Origin: a virus
IMG/VR virus record: IMGVR_UViG_3300008108_000243
Coordinates: 14,958-62,860 of that record
DNA length: 47,903 nt
Strand: one strand, 5' to 3'
Under the pieces are notes generated by a model. It made no database searches. It was not told the DNA's origin and worked only from the letters and a program-made list of their open reading frames with translations. Shown one piece after another: positions 7,855 through 15,052 of this stretch; position 1 is the first letter of the stretch, and every line of letters starts with the position of its first letter. A program made the position numbers and the translations under genes.

Positions 7855-7884
7855 ACACTAACCAACACGCAGGACAGATACCAA
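7855..7884 (-). promoter_or_regulatory. array promoter (distal) of MoxR-VWA operon
   Basis: TTGGTATCTGTCCTG with -10 TAGTGT, 68 bases upstream of the proximal copy. Confidence 0.75.
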
Positions 7885-7973
7885 GGTTTTTTAAGGGCCG
7901 TGTTAGGCCGACCTAACATCGAAGGCCGGGGCTATGAGGCCGGCAGGGGCGCGAGCTGGAGCCCCGGGGTTGA

Positions 7974-8156
7974 TTAGTTACAACCGCAACAGTCGGAACA
8001 GAAAACTACTTCGCCGTGTTCCGGACAACTAGCACGACGCGCTTCACAAATAATGCAATTTTCTCGAGATTCGGCCGCCGATGCTGCGCGGGCAGCCTTC
8101 TTTTCTCCGCGATTTTTTCCGACTTTATAGACGACGTATGCGCCGAAGAGTCCCAT
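7974..8156 (-). CDS. small protein with C-terminal cysteine cluster
   Basis: 60 residues. A short glycine/valine-rich N-terminus (MGLFGAYVVYKVGKNRG) is followed by a basic-Ala segment and then CIIC, C..H, FCSDCCGC, which probably binds one zinc. The ATG shares a base with the preceding stop (TAATG), making it the second gene of a two-gene unit. Function unknown; a nucleic-acid or protein-binding zinc ribbon is possible. Confidence 0.6.
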   Translation of the reverse strand: MGLFGAYVVYKVGKNRGEKKAARAASAAESRENCIICEARRASCPEHGEVVFCSDCCGCN

Positions 8157-8665
8157 TAGATTCCTGCTTCTCGGTCTGCTTTCGCGTCGCGTACTTCCCA
8201 CAGCCCTTTTTTTATCTTGCGAAAAGTTGGACTTTCTTGCAGATATTTAAGTGTCGTCTGGTACGAGAACCCAGATTGCTCAGCAAGTTGCTCAGTAGTG
8301 AACTGCTCAAAATGGTGCTGGGTTGACCACTTCAGGAACGCGTCCCATTTATCTGCGCGCTTCTCTACGCGCACCTCTTCCGCCACCGAAGTTTCTTCAT
8401 CAAAACTCACACCACAATAAACTGGCGCGACTTCAGTAATGATTGATTCGGGTATGCCGTATGAAATCAGTTGGCGAACTGGGTTTCCTTTCCCAGCGTC
8501 GCGATTCCAAACATAGAGCACATGCAGTGCACGGGTGTAATCGCTGATTTTTTGCGACACTTCTCGTGGAACGCTGAACTTATCTCCGTATTCGGCGACA
8601 GCCTCGTCCCACATCTTCTTATGTATTGAATCCACATGAGATTCACTGATTGATTTTTTGAGCAT
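8156..8665 (-). CDS. hypothetical protein with C-terminal helix-turn-helix
   Basis: 169 residues. The C-terminal region (FTTEQLAEQSGFSYQTTLKYLQESPTFRKIKKGLWEVR) reads as a winged helix-turn-helix, which suggests DNA binding; the N-terminal 100 residues are unassigned. The start at 8665 is preceded by AAGGAGG with 5 bases of spacing, better than the upstream ATG at 8686. A copy of the GGTGGCGGAAG motif falls inside the coding sequence. Confidence 0.6.
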   Translation of the reverse strand: MLKKSISESHVDSIHKKMWDEAVAEYGDKFSVPREVSQKISDYTRALHVLYVWNRDAGKGNPVRQLISYGIPESIITEVAPVYCGVSFDEETSVAEEVRVEKRADKWDAFLKWSTQHHFEQFTTEQLAEQSGFSYQTTLKYLQESPTFRKIKKGLWEVRDAKADREAGI

Positions 8666-8685
8666 TATGCCCTCCTTTGAATTCA

Positions 8686-8715
8686 AGGTTACTCAACGCG
8701 CAGGACAGATACAAA
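8686..8715 (-). promoter_or_regulatory. array promoter of the 8665 gene
   Basis: TTTGTATCTGTCCTG, -10 TAACCT at offset 25-30. A GACGGTGGTGGAAAG copy (8721-8737) lies just upstream. Confidence 0.75.
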
Positions 8716-8720
8716 GAATG

Positions 8721-8737
8721 CTTTCCACCACCGTCAT
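8721..8737 (-). repeat. GACGGTGGYGGAAAG motif directly upstream of promoter
   Basis: Reads ATGACGGTGGTGGAAAG on the minus strand, ending 5 bases from the promoter motif. Confidence 0.6.
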
Positions 8738-8753
8738 AGTAAATCGCGTGCAT

Positions 8754-8779
8754 GCCGGGTGCTACTACCCACCCGGCCG
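8754..8779 (-). terminator. GC-rich hairpin after the 8791 gene
   Basis: GCCGGGTG and CACCCGGC pair perfectly around an 8-base loop shortly after the stop codon. No clear T-run follows. Confidence 0.5.
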
Positions 8780-8790
8780 CACGGCGGGCA

Positions 8791-9045
8791 TCAGACCTTC
8801 AGCGCGTAGTACGCGTACGCCTGCACCCCTAGTTTCCCTTCGACATGAAACTTAATGCGGAGGTAATCGATAGCGCGTTGGACGTCTTCTCGAGTGTATT
8901 TAAACTCCGGGTCATTCCAATACCGGTCGAGGGCTAGGTCCTCGAGGGCCGCTTCGATTACTTCATTGCCGGTTACCGAATGCGTATATCCATGCTCTTC
9001 GATGAGCCCCGCTATCTCCGCGTACAAATCCATTTCATTACTCAT
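8791..9045 (-). CDS. hypothetical protein
   Basis: 84 residues, mixed helix/strand, acidic N-terminal half and a tail with several tyrosines (VQAYAYYALKV). It overlaps the end of the preceding gene by 8 bases and is the last of four genes transcribed from the promoter at 10109-10138. No family recognised. Confidence 0.6.
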   Translation of the reverse strand: MSNEMDLYAEIAGLIEEHGYTHSVTGNEVIEAALEDLALDRYWNDPEFKYTREDVQRAIDYLRIKFHVEGKLGVQAYAYYALKV

Positions 9046-9448
9046 TGTCTGACCTCAACATTTCATACAGCCCATCAACTACAGAGTCGATATTCTCTTC
9101 GGCAACCTTGGTGTTGTGGCTTTCAATCTTTTCCTCAACCGCTCCCATCCCCTCAAGGAACATCTCGTGGAGGTTGTCAATGATTTGGTTGTCTTCTTCA
9201 GAGAACTTGGGCCCGATTGGCACCCACTTTATTTGCGCTTCTCCGTTACCGAGCATGTCAAATAAGTCTTGAGTGCCCTTGAGTTCCGCCAAGCGCTTCT
9301 TGGAGAACATGCGATTTTTTGAATCAAATAATGCAGTTCTTCCGCGCCGTCCAAAGTCTGAGTAGATAGAGACTGCTTCAAGAAGTAACTCAAGTTGGGC
9401 AAGTGTGAACTTATGTGAAGTACTTACTGTGATGTCGTTTTCGCTCAT
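9038..9448 (-). CDS. hypothetical protein
   Basis: 136 residues, largely helical, with a basic patch (SDFGRRGRTALFDSKNRMFSKKRLAELKG) and an acidic C-terminus. One base separates it from the upstream gene (9449). Third in a four-gene operon whose first gene is a DUF4314-type protein. Function unknown. Confidence 0.6.
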   Translation of the reverse strand: MSENDITVSTSHKFTLAQLELLLEAVSIYSDFGRRGRTALFDSKNRMFSKKRLAELKGTQDLFDMLGNGEAQIKWVPIGPKFSEEDNQIIDNLHEMFLEGMGAVEEKIESHNTKVAEENIDSVVDGLYEMLRSDNE

Positions 9449-9667
9449 TTATATAATCCTTTGCGAGAATTGAAACCATTCTTCGTATGTCATTCCGATT
9501 GTACCGACGAACTCCGCGTTGTCGTAGAAGTCAATGATGATTCCCTCAACTGTGAACTTCACTTGTAGCAATCGCGGTGATGGGTCGTCATGTGTACTGG
9601 TGTAGACGGTCACCGTCTTGTCAGCATGCAGATTCACATCGTGTGTGATTTCAGTGTCGTGACTCAT
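9449..9667 (-). CDS. small beta-rich hypothetical protein
   Basis: 72 residues with alternating polar and hydrophobic strands (KTVTVYTSTHDDP, LLQVKFTVEGIIIDFYDNAEFVGTIGM) and a Trp-containing tail. It overlaps the upstream gene by 4 bases. No family recognised. Confidence 0.6.
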   Translation of the reverse strand: MSHDTEITHDVNLHADKTVTVYTSTHDDPSPRLLQVKFTVEGIIIDFYDNAEFVGTIGMTYEEWFQFSQRII

Positions 9668-10071
9668 CGGTCGTCAACTTTACCGTGGATTTTCCCGTAA
9701 ATGTCAACGAGTTCGCACATTACTTCATCAAGCGACATTGTGAACGGCCAAGAGTGTGAATTGAGTTCGTTCTCAAACTCATCAGAAGACTGTGGCCACA
9801 TGTCAATAAGTTTGACTCCTTCAACGATGAATTTCTTGAATTGTTCTAAGAACGCATCGCGCTCTGGAAGAATCTCAAAGATGTCAACACTGCTCAAGAG
9901 TGACAGGTTGCTCCCATCGTCCCACTTGACATGTGTCGTCGTGTCTCCAAAGAAAGTGTCTATCGCGAAGCCCGTGACGGTCCCCATGGAACCAGTCTTG
10001 AGTTTGGTGTATCGGTCGTCGGTCTGAATCAACCGAACGCGTCGGCCGACGATGTTGTCGGTGGTGGTCAT
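9664..10071 (-). CDS. DUF4314-type (SH3-like) domain protein
   Basis: 135 residues. The N-terminus (VGRRVRLIQTDDRYTKLKTGSMGTV...HVKWDDGSNLSLLSSVDIFEIL) matches the DUF4314 pattern: VG.RV.L......T.L..G..GTV......V.WD.GS.L.L...D. This small SH3-like barrel is common in phages and of unknown role. The remainder is helical and acidic. The start at 10071 follows AAGGAG; the leader carries three CTAC repeats. First gene of the operon. Confidence 0.7.
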   Translation of the reverse strand: MTTTDNIVGRRVRLIQTDDRYTKLKTGSMGTVTGFAIDTFFGDTTTHVKWDDGSNLSLLSSVDIFEILPERDAFLEQFKKFIVEGVKLIDMWPQSSDEFENELNSHSWPFTMSLDEVMCELVDIYGKIHGKVDDR

Positions 10072-10108
10072 AATTGCTCCTTGTAGTAGTAGTGACCCGT
10101 GCCTTAGC

Positions 10109-10138
10109 ATTTTAGCCAAGGCACAGGTCAGATACCAA
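10109..10138 (-). promoter_or_regulatory. array promoter of the 10071 operon
   Basis: TTGGTATCTGACCTG, -10 TAAAAT. Leader contains CTACTACTAC before AAGGAG. Confidence 0.75.
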
Positions 10139-10140
10139 AA

Positions 10141-10359
10141 TCAGATTCCCTCAAGAACCTCTGAAGGCTTGACCTTGAGTGCCTTGCAGACACGAATGAG
10201 TGTGGACAGGTTCGGTGAGAAGTGTCCGTTCTCAATGCGGTTCACTGTCTTGCGCTCAATTCCTGCCTTCTGTGCCAGCATGTCTTGGGAAAGTTCTCGG
10301 TCAAGACGAAGAGCCTTGAGGCGAGCGCTAACACGAAGTTCTTTCTTGTCGGTATTCAT
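10141..10359 (-). CDS. Cro/CI-type helix-turn-helix regulator
   Basis: 72 residues, essentially one XRE helix-turn-helix domain: LKALRLDRELSQDMLAQKAGIERKTVNRIENGHFSPNLSTLIRVCKALKVKPSEVLE. Such small proteins bind operators as dimers and act as repressors or antirepressors. The ATG follows AAGGAG. No array promoter lies directly upstream, so it is probably read with the Api92-like gene before it. It is one of few regulator candidates in the window and could act on the shared promoters. Confidence 0.8.
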   Translation of the reverse strand: MNTDKKELRVSARLKALRLDRELSQDMLAQKAGIERKTVNRIENGHFSPNLSTLIRVCKALKVKPSEVLEGI

Positions 10360-10396
10360 GATTGCTCCTTGGTTGTTGTTGGTGTTATCCCCAGCC

Positions 10397-11080
10397 CTAA
10401 GACTGGGAAATCTCTGCTTCGTTCATATCCTCGGTCATGGCTTCAGCCAACTCAAAGATGATTCCGTCTTTCCACTCGCTGTACTTCTCGTCCCAGTTCT
10501 CGTCATCGTCGTCGTATTCAGGCTGACCTTGCATGTCATGTTCGCCTTCGCCAATGATTTCTCCGTTGCGAATGACCATGTATCCAGCAAAGAAGTCTGC
10601 TTCCTCGGTCATGTGGAATCCGAAGAGAAGTTCCGGAAATTGTGTGGAGATGTTCTTGATAAGACCGACACACGGCCCCCATGCACTCTCCCAGTTGACA
10701 AGGATTGCCTTGCTGTTTTCGTCAAATGTGTCCTCGTCAAAGTCCACTCGGCAAGCACCCCACTTGGAGTCCCAGTTCTCTAATGCCCAGTCGTACCAGT
10801 CCTTATGACCGTACTTGGCGATGTTCTTTGCTTGCTGTTCTTCCAGCGCAATCTGTTCAGGCTTCTTCGTTCCGTCCTCATTCATTCCGTAGCCACCCGA
10901 AATGGTTTCGTGGAGTTCGGTTGGAATCGGGAAGAGTTGGTTCATGTCCCAGTAGTTCCTGTTGTAACTAGGCAGGGCTTCCCATTCGGCGGTTCGCTCA
11001 ACACGCATAGCGTCAATGAATCGCTTTAGTTCTTTGTTGCTTCCACGGACCTCGCCGTATTGTGAGCACCAGTTTGGCAT
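10397..11080 (-). CDS. Api92-like protein
   Basis: 227 residues. Begins MPNWCSQYGEVRGSNKELKRFI, later LFPIPTEL, WDSKWGACRVDF, VNWESAWGPCVGLIKNISTQFPELLFGFHMTEEADFFAGYMV. This is the arrangement of the Api92-like family, which has a ferredoxin-like fold and is found in phages and plasmids. The role is unknown. The C-terminus is very acidic. AAGGAG and a CTACTACTAC leader precede the start. Confidence 0.7.
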   Translation of the reverse strand: MPNWCSQYGEVRGSNKELKRFIDAMRVERTAEWEALPSYNRNYWDMNQLFPIPTELHETISGGYGMNEDGTKKPEQIALEEQQAKNIAKYGHKDWYDWALENWDSKWGACRVDFDEDTFDENSKAILVNWESAWGPCVGLIKNISTQFPELLFGFHMTEEADFFAGYMVIRNGEIIGEGEHDMQGQPEYDDDDENWDEKYSEWKDGIIFELAEAMTEDMNEAEISQS

Positions 11081-11113
11081 TTCATTCTCCTTGTGTAGTA
11101 GTAGGTGTTAGTA

Positions 11114-11143
11114 ATGGTATCGGGCGCACAGGTCAGATACCAA
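11114..11143 (-). promoter_or_regulatory. array promoter of the Api92-like gene
   Basis: TTGGTATCTGACCTG, -10 TACCAT; leader ACCTACTACTAC. Confidence 0.75.
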
Positions 11144-11145
11144 CC

Positions 11146-11646
11146 TTAGTACCACGCGTCCAGCCCACCACATTCATCTGCCGACCAGCGGAGATACCAA
11201 ATGGCGTACTTGACTTCAGTGGTGACATCTTCTTTCTGAAGCATGATAGGCAAGCCCATCTTGTTCATCTGCTCTTCCATCACGGTAGCAAGTGCTCGGC
11301 AACTGTCAGGAGACTTGAAAGTTCCTTCCTCATTGTCGCCGTAGAAGTTGTGCTCGTTGTCGTCAATTTCCAATGCTTCCAAGAGATAGTTTCCATACTT
11401 GCCTCTGTACCAGCAGTGAGTTCCAAACATTCCAGTTACAGAACCGCCAGCCAAACCCGACTTCTCAAAGGCAATTGTGTATGGACAAAGTTTCTGCCCA
11501 ATGGTTTGTTCACAGTTGGTTTGCTTTATTGGCAGACCAGTTGTGTCGTCAAGGATTTCGTTCCCGTCCTTGTCGTGAAGCGATACCTTGACAGCAGTGC
11601 CAAGTCGCTCACATGGATATCGGTGTGGGATATTGTCTAAGCCCAT
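11146..11646 (-). CDS. conserved phage hypothetical protein (MGLDNIP type)
   Basis: 166 residues starting MGLDNIPHRYPCERLGTAV, a beginning I recognise from many phage hypotheticals. Six cysteines are spread through it (for example CEQTIGQKLCPY, GTHCWY, CRAL, DECGG), so metal binding or disulfides are possible. The start at 11646 follows AAGGAG. Function unknown. Confidence 0.65.
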   Translation of the reverse strand: MGLDNIPHRYPCERLGTAVKVSLHDKDGNEILDDTTGLPIKQTNCEQTIGQKLCPYTIAFEKSGLAGGSVTGMFGTHCWYRGKYGNYLLEALEIDDNEHNFYGDNEEGTFKSPDSCRALATVMEEQMNKMGLPIMLQKEDVTTEVKYAIWYLRWSADECGGLDAWY

Positions 11647-11675
11647 TAGTAACTCCTTAGTAGTAGGTACTATGA

Positions 11676-11705
11676 AGCGTACACATGGCACAGGTCAGAT
11701 ACCAA
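11676..11705 (-). promoter_or_regulatory. array promoter of the 11646 gene
   Basis: TTGGTATCTGACCTG, -10 TACGCT; leader GTACCTACTACT then AAGGAG. Confidence 0.75.
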
Positions 11706-11711
11706 CTCCTG

Positions 11712-11728
11712 CTTTCCGCCACCGTCAT
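11712..11728 (-). repeat. GACGGTGGYGGAAAG motif upstream of promoter
   Basis: ATGACGGTGGCGGAAAGC on the minus strand, about 6 bases from the promoter motif. Confidence 0.6.
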
Positions 11729-11813
11729 AATAAACAGAAAGATTTATCCAGTCCCCGCCGCCGATGGTGACTGCAGACGACTGCTAACTCCTGCTAGCAC
11801 CGGTGGCCGGCAA

Positions 11814-11829
11814 GCGAACATACGTTCGC
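11814..11829. promoter_or_regulatory. LexA/SOS-box-like palindrome
   Basis: GCGAACATACGTTCGC, matching GAAC-N4-GTTC; abuts the AGCCCCG hairpin. Confidence 0.55.
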
Positions 11830-11830
11830 A

Positions 11831-11861
11831 AGCCCCGCGAGTCTGCCATGGGCCCGGGGCT
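11831..11861. repeat. AGCCCCG/CGGGGCT hairpin
   Basis: 7-base arms, 17-base loop; follows the 11876 gene on the minus strand. Confidence 0.65.
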
Positions 11862-11875
11862 TCAGCTTGAAAAAA

Positions 11876-12208
11876 CTAGTTGTCGATGTACACAAGCCAA
11901 GCGTGGGTAATGCGCCAGCCGTCGTGGCTCTCGGTCAGGATGAACCGAATCAACTCCCAGAAGCCGTCGAGATAGTAGAAGATGTCGCTGTCTTCAACTC
12001 CGAATGCGTCGAAGTATGCGGCTTCATCACTGATTCCTTCGATGGTGTACGGGTCAATCGAGAATGACATATACCGAATGAGACGTCTGTCGGTATCCCA
12101 GTCAATCAGCGTGTCTGCTCCAATGAGCGTTGCTCCCTTGACGCGGACATTCAGCCAATACTGATACATCAGATAGATGATTCTGCTCAGTGCTCTAATT
12201 ATGGTCAT
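11876..12208 (-). CDS. hypothetical protein
   Basis: 110 residues with many aromatic and hydrophobic residues (IIYLMYQYWLNV, IFYYLDGFWELIRFI) but regularly spaced charges, so probably a folded soluble or membrane-associated protein. It overlaps the end of the preceding gene by 4 bases and closes a three-gene operon from the promoter at 12987. No family recognised. Confidence 0.6.
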   Translation of the reverse strand: MTIIRALSRIIYLMYQYWLNVRVKGATLIGADTLIDWDTDRRLIRYMSFSIDPYTIEGISDEAAYFDAFGVEDSDIFYYLDGFWELIRFILTESHDGWRITHAWLVYIDN

Positions 12209-12438
12209 AGGTCAATCTGCTTTGCGAAGGATATGAGAGTTTCTACTAACTCTACACACTCCCAGTCGTTTGCGTCTTCGCCGTCTATGTCTTTGACTGT
12301 GAGAATGCCATCGAGAATGAATCCAGCGAATCCATCAAGCATGTCTTGAGTTGGCTCTGACACTCCCTGTACTACGCCAATGACTGGTACGAGATATTTC
12401 TCGCACCAGCCATCAACGGTAAGTTTCTCGGAACTCAT
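12205..12438 (-). CDS. hypothetical protein
   Basis: 77 residues, acidic, mostly helical (TQDMLDGFAGFILDGILTVKDIDGEDANDWECVELVETLISFAKQIDL). The ATG shares one base with the stop of the zinc-cluster gene (TGATG), so translation is coupled. Function unknown. Confidence 0.6.
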   Translation of the reverse strand: MSSEKLTVDGWCEKYLVPVIGVVQGVSEPTQDMLDGFAGFILDGILTVKDIDGEDANDWECVELVETLISFAKQIDL

Positions 12439-12956
12439 CAGCAAATTTGGAATCCACCGCAGTCCATCAAGAACTCGGCGAACTCCTTCACATTCTCTTG
12501 GCTGAACGGATAACCCGCCATAAACGATTCCTGCGTGCCTACACCGTGACAAGCATTGCAAGTGCCGTGCGTGCGTCCAGTAAGAATCTGAATCTCTGGA
12601 GAGAGTTCAGCCTCTGGCATTCCCATTTCCACGCCGATTTTGTCAGTGCGGATTCCAGTGCAGTCGCAGATGTTGCAAGCCTCACGGGGAAGCGAAGCAC
12701 GCCACTCGTTGTAGTTGCGCTCGTACTCGGCGACTTTGCCCTCGTTGATGTCGTCCAAGAGAGCGATAGCCAGCAAGAGTGACTGCTCTTCATCAAGCCC
12801 GTCGCCGTCGTTGGAATCCCAGTACTCGCAGTGCTCTGCGATATGTGGGTGATTCTCTTGGACATAGCCCGAAAGCGGACGCCAGTACCACACATTGTTG
12901 CGGAAGTAACTGCCCTTCTCGCTCTTTGGATTTACTCCGATTACATCCATTCCCAT
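12438..12956 (-). CDS. phage protein with DnaJ-type zinc-finger repeats
   Basis: 172 residues. The N-terminus (MGMDVIGVNP...GSYFRNNVWYWRPLSGYV) is a recognisable phage hypothetical. Two CxxCxGxG-like elements, CNICDCTG (near 95) and CNACHGVG (near 134), resemble half of the DnaJ cysteine-rich zinc domain and probably hold one zinc. It may bind unfolded protein or RNA; this is inference. First gene of a three-gene operon, with a CTACTAC leader and AAGGAG. Confidence 0.7.
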   Translation of the reverse strand: MGMDVIGVNPKSEKGSYFRNNVWYWRPLSGYVQENHPHIAEHCEYWDSNDGDGLDEEQSLLLAIALLDDINEGKVAEYERNYNEWRASLPREACNICDCTGIRTDKIGVEMGMPEAELSPEIQILTGRTHGTCNACHGVGTQESFMAGYPFSQENVKEFAEFLMDCGGFQIC

Positions 12957-12986
12957 TGCATTTCTCCTTTGTAGTAGGTGCTAATC

Positions 12987-13016
12987 ACTTTACTTGACAC
13001 GCAGGACAGATACCAA
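12987..13016 (-). promoter_or_regulatory. array promoter of the 12956 operon
   Basis: TTGGTATCTGTCCTG, -10 TAAAGT; leader ACCTACTAC. Confidence 0.75.
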
Positions 13017-13085
13017 GCCTCGAGGCGAAGCCCCGCGCGGACCCGCGACAAGGCGACTGGGGTTGCCAGCCGCCCTGCCAGTAGG

Positions 13086-13511
13086 TCAGGACAATTCTTC
13101 AATGCTGATGAATGGGCTGACATACCCACTCGTTGGGTTCAGCATGGCGTGGTGCATGTTGATGAACGTTTCAAACCCGTACTCCACGAGTTCAGTTCCA
13201 TTCTCCGATTCACCTATGACGGTGCGCTCATCCCAATTCACTACGAGTAGGTCGCCATACTCATTGTCGCCCTTGTAGTCCTTGCCTGCGAATAGACCAA
13301 ACCCGTACTCCGAGTTCCAGTCGTTGCCGACAATCTGCGAGATGGCAATGCGTGTCGCATATGACGAGTCGTTCCAGCGTGGCTGTGCTTTGACGATTGC
13401 GCTCGCCAAGGCTTCCAAACGGGATGAACCACCCCAATGTGAATAGAGCCAAATTGTCTCTTCCTTGCGTTCCGATGTTTCACGGAATCCAAACACACAA
13501 CGGTCGCCCAT
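13086..13511 (-). CDS. hypothetical protein
   Basis: 141 residues. Starts MGDRCVFGFRETSERKEETIWLYSHWGGSSRLEALASAIV and continues with WDERTVIGESENG and ISIEELS near the end. The opening (GDR.VFGF...I.LYSHWGG) looks like a small beta domain found in several actinophage hypotheticals. The ATG at 13511 follows AAAGGA; an upstream open frame is just the promoter region. Function unknown. Confidence 0.65.
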   Translation of the reverse strand: MGDRCVFGFRETSERKEETIWLYSHWGGSSRLEALASAIVKAQPRWNDSSYATRIAISQIVGNDWNSEYGFGLFAGKDYKGDNEYGDLLVVNWDERTVIGESENGTELVEYGFETFINMHHAMLNPTSGYVSPFISIEELS

Positions 13512-13549
13512 GTGAGTTCCTTTCAGTAGTAGGTGTACTTGCCCTATTG

Positions 13550-13579
13550 ACATTAGCCATGACGCAGGACAGATACCAA
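13550..13579 (-). promoter_or_regulatory. array promoter of the 13511 gene
   Basis: TTGGTATCTGTCCTG, -10 TAATGT; leader ACCTACTACT. Confidence 0.75.
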
Positions 13580-13590
13580 ACGACAGATTC

Positions 13591-13628
13591 AGCCCCGCGG
13601 CCGGATTGTCGCGGCCAATACCGGGGCT
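13591..13628. repeat. AGCCCCG/CGGGGCT hairpin
   Basis: The arms enclose a second GCGGCC/GGCCGC pairing. Confidence 0.65.
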
Positions 13629-13641
13629 CGAGCCGAGACGC

Positions 13642-13683
13642 GAGAGAACCCCACCAGCCGAAGGGTGGCTGATGGGGTCTCTC
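13642..13683 (-). terminator. terminator hairpin of the 13699 gene
   Basis: GAGAGAACCCC/GGGGTCTCTC with inner AGCC/GGCT pairing, right after the stop. Confidence 0.55.
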
Positions 13684-13698
13684 TTGGGGTGGGTGTCG

Positions 13699-14136
13699 TC
13701 AGAAGAACAACGACTGGACTGCTTCGGCAAGCGAACCCCGAGCCTCACCCTCATCGGTGATGGTGTCGTCGGGTGTGTCTTGGAAGCGAAGCACGCTCGC
13801 CATACCGTCACGGCTGGCACATACGACCAGTCGCACACGGCGACGCTGTGGGTGTTGCGATGGTGCTACTTCATCGTCATCGTCATCGCCTGAGAGCGGT
13901 GAAGCCCAACCGCAGGTGACGACCACAATGAAGTCGCTCACGCGTGCCACATCTTTGCTGTCGCTTTCGTTCAGCAAGTCGTACACATCTCCGTGTTCGC
14001 TTGCCAGCGTCAGGGTGTATCCCTGCTCGCCGTTGATAAGCGAGTAGAGCCGTGACTTGTCCAATGAGAAGGTCTGTCCCAACTCATCTGCGACCAGCCT
14101 CTCAGCCAGTTCGGCAGTTTCCAGTATTGCGCCCAT
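13699..14136 (-). CDS. hypothetical protein
   Basis: 145 residues, with a very acidic run (GDDDDDEV, near 83-89) followed by a basic patch (HPQRRRVRLVVCASRDG) that suggests a two-part or nucleic-acid-mimicking surface. AAAGGA precedes the start; the leader has CACTACTACC. Single-gene cassette. Function unknown. Confidence 0.6.
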   Translation of the reverse strand: MGAILETAELAERLVADELGQTFSLDKSRLYSLINGEQGYTLTLASEHGDVYDLLNESDSKDVARVSDFIVVVTCGWASPLSGDDDDDEVAPSQHPQRRRVRLVVCASRDGMASVLRFQDTPDDTITDEGEARGSLAEAVQSLFF

Positions 14137-14172
14137 TTGGTGTCCTTTCGGTAGTAGTGGTAGGCAGTATCT

Positions 14173-14202
14173 AGATTAGGGGACACGCAGGACAGATACC
14201 AA
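14173..14202 (-). promoter_or_regulatory. array promoter of the 14136 gene
   Basis: TTGGTATCTGTCCTG, -10 TAATCT. Confidence 0.75.
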
Positions 14203-14206
14203 GTCG

Positions 14207-14223
14207 CTTTCCGCCACCGTCAT
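14207..14223 (-). repeat. GACGGTGGYGGAAAG motif upstream of promoter
   Basis: ATGACGGTGGCGGAAAGC on the minus strand, about 4 bases from the promoter motif. Confidence 0.6.
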
Positions 14224-14299
14224 AGTTATGGGGCAGGTCTCAGGGCAGGGCTTCAGGGCAGGGGTGAAGGGGGTCGAATGGTGGCCGTGTCGCCGCGAC

Positions 14300-14313
14300 C
14301 GAACATACGTTCG
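14300..14313. promoter_or_regulatory. LexA/SOS-box-like palindrome
   Basis: CGAACATACGTTCG, next to the AGCCCCG hairpin. Confidence 0.55.
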
Positions 14314-14315
14314 CT

Positions 14316-14346
14316 AGCCCCGCGGCCGGACGTGTAGGCCGGGGCT
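14316..14346. repeat. AGCCCCG/CGGGGCT hairpin
   Basis: 7-base arms; 3' of the 14391 gene. Confidence 0.65.
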
Positions 14347-14390
14347 CCTGGCACGCAATCAGCTAGTACTGAATGCGGCTCTCGAGTTTG

Positions 14391-14771
14391 TCACTCATCG
14401 GGATTCTCCGTCTTCGTCACGGTCATCGTTCCGCTTGCGTCGTGGTGCGAGAGGTGAACGGTCAGCACATCACCATCAAGGCTGAGTCGCATAGTCCACA
14501 CGCTATTCACACCAATTGAGTCAATCAGTGATTCCACAGTGTCGGCGTGGAATACTCCACTCACACGGCGATTCCACAGTGGCAGACCATCACAGCGCCA
14601 CCATCCATCAGGATTGTTTTCCATGAAGTCAGCGAGTTCATAAGAGAGGTTGGTCATCTCATCATCCCAACAACCGTAGCAATATTCCGATGGTGAAGAT
14701 TCTTGCGTTTCTTCGTCAAAGTTTTCACAGATACAGGTGTTGGTTAGTTCGTAGGTAAAGGTAGTAGTCAT
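14391..14771 (-). CDS. hypothetical protein with N-terminal cysteine cluster, leaderless
   Basis: 126 residues. The N-terminus has C-I-C and, after an acidic loop, C-Y-G-C, which could bind a metal; then MENNPDGWWRCDGLPLWNR and a beta-rich tail (WTMRLSLDGDVLTVHLSHHDASGTMTV). TACGTT ends 6 bases before the ATG and there is no ribosome site, so the transcript is predicted to start at the codon. Function unknown. Confidence 0.65.
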   Translation of the reverse strand: MTTTFTYELTNTCICENFDEETQESSPSEYCYGCWDDEMTNLSYELADFMENNPDGWWRCDGLPLWNRRVSGVFHADTVESLIDSIGVNSVWTMRLSLDGDVLTVHLSHHDASGTMTVTKTENPDE

Positions 14772-14777
14772 GCCACA

Positions 14778-14807
14778 AACGTACAGACCACGCAGGGCAG
14801 ATACCAA
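14778..14807 (-). promoter_or_regulatory. array promoter, leaderless class
   Basis: TTGGTATCTGCCCTG, -10 TACGTT, ATG 6 bases further on. Confidence 0.75.
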
Positions 14808-14829
14808 ACCACCAAGTCATCCATTGGGG

Positions 14830-14890
14830 AGCCCCGCATTGGCATATTCTTTACTTGTGGATGAACTCAGAGAGCGGCGAGCGCGGGGCT
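14830..14890. repeat. AGCCCCG/CGGGGCT inverted repeat with long loop
   Basis: 47-base loop, the longest of the family; the loop holds the start of a possible plus-strand gene. Confidence 0.5.
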
Positions 14891-15030
14891 TACAGAAAAA
14901 AATAGACGCACTTTCTATTGTTATTGCCAACCTAATCGTGGCAGTGGAGAAAGTGGAGAGAGACAATGCCGACCTCTCGGCGAGCCTCACACGCTCTCGG
15001 TGGAGAGTGGTGAAAGGTCGGGGAGACTAG
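14857..15030 (+). CDS. possible small coiled-coil protein
   Basis: 57 residues from a GTG start, with heptad-like hydrophobic spacing (KKIDALSIVIANLIVAVEKVERDNADLSASL). TATTCT lies 6 bases before the GTG, the same geometry as the leaderless genes, though the shared promoter motif is absent. It runs against the surrounding minus genes and ends inside a hairpin (GGTCGGGG/CCCCGACC, 15016-15040). It may be chance, as the region is otherwise 3' untranslated sequence. Confidence 0.4.
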   Translation: MDELRERRARGLQKKIDALSIVIANLIVAVEKVERDNADLSASLTRSRWRVVKGRGD

Positions 15031-15052
15031 CCCCCCGACCCATCACAGCCGA

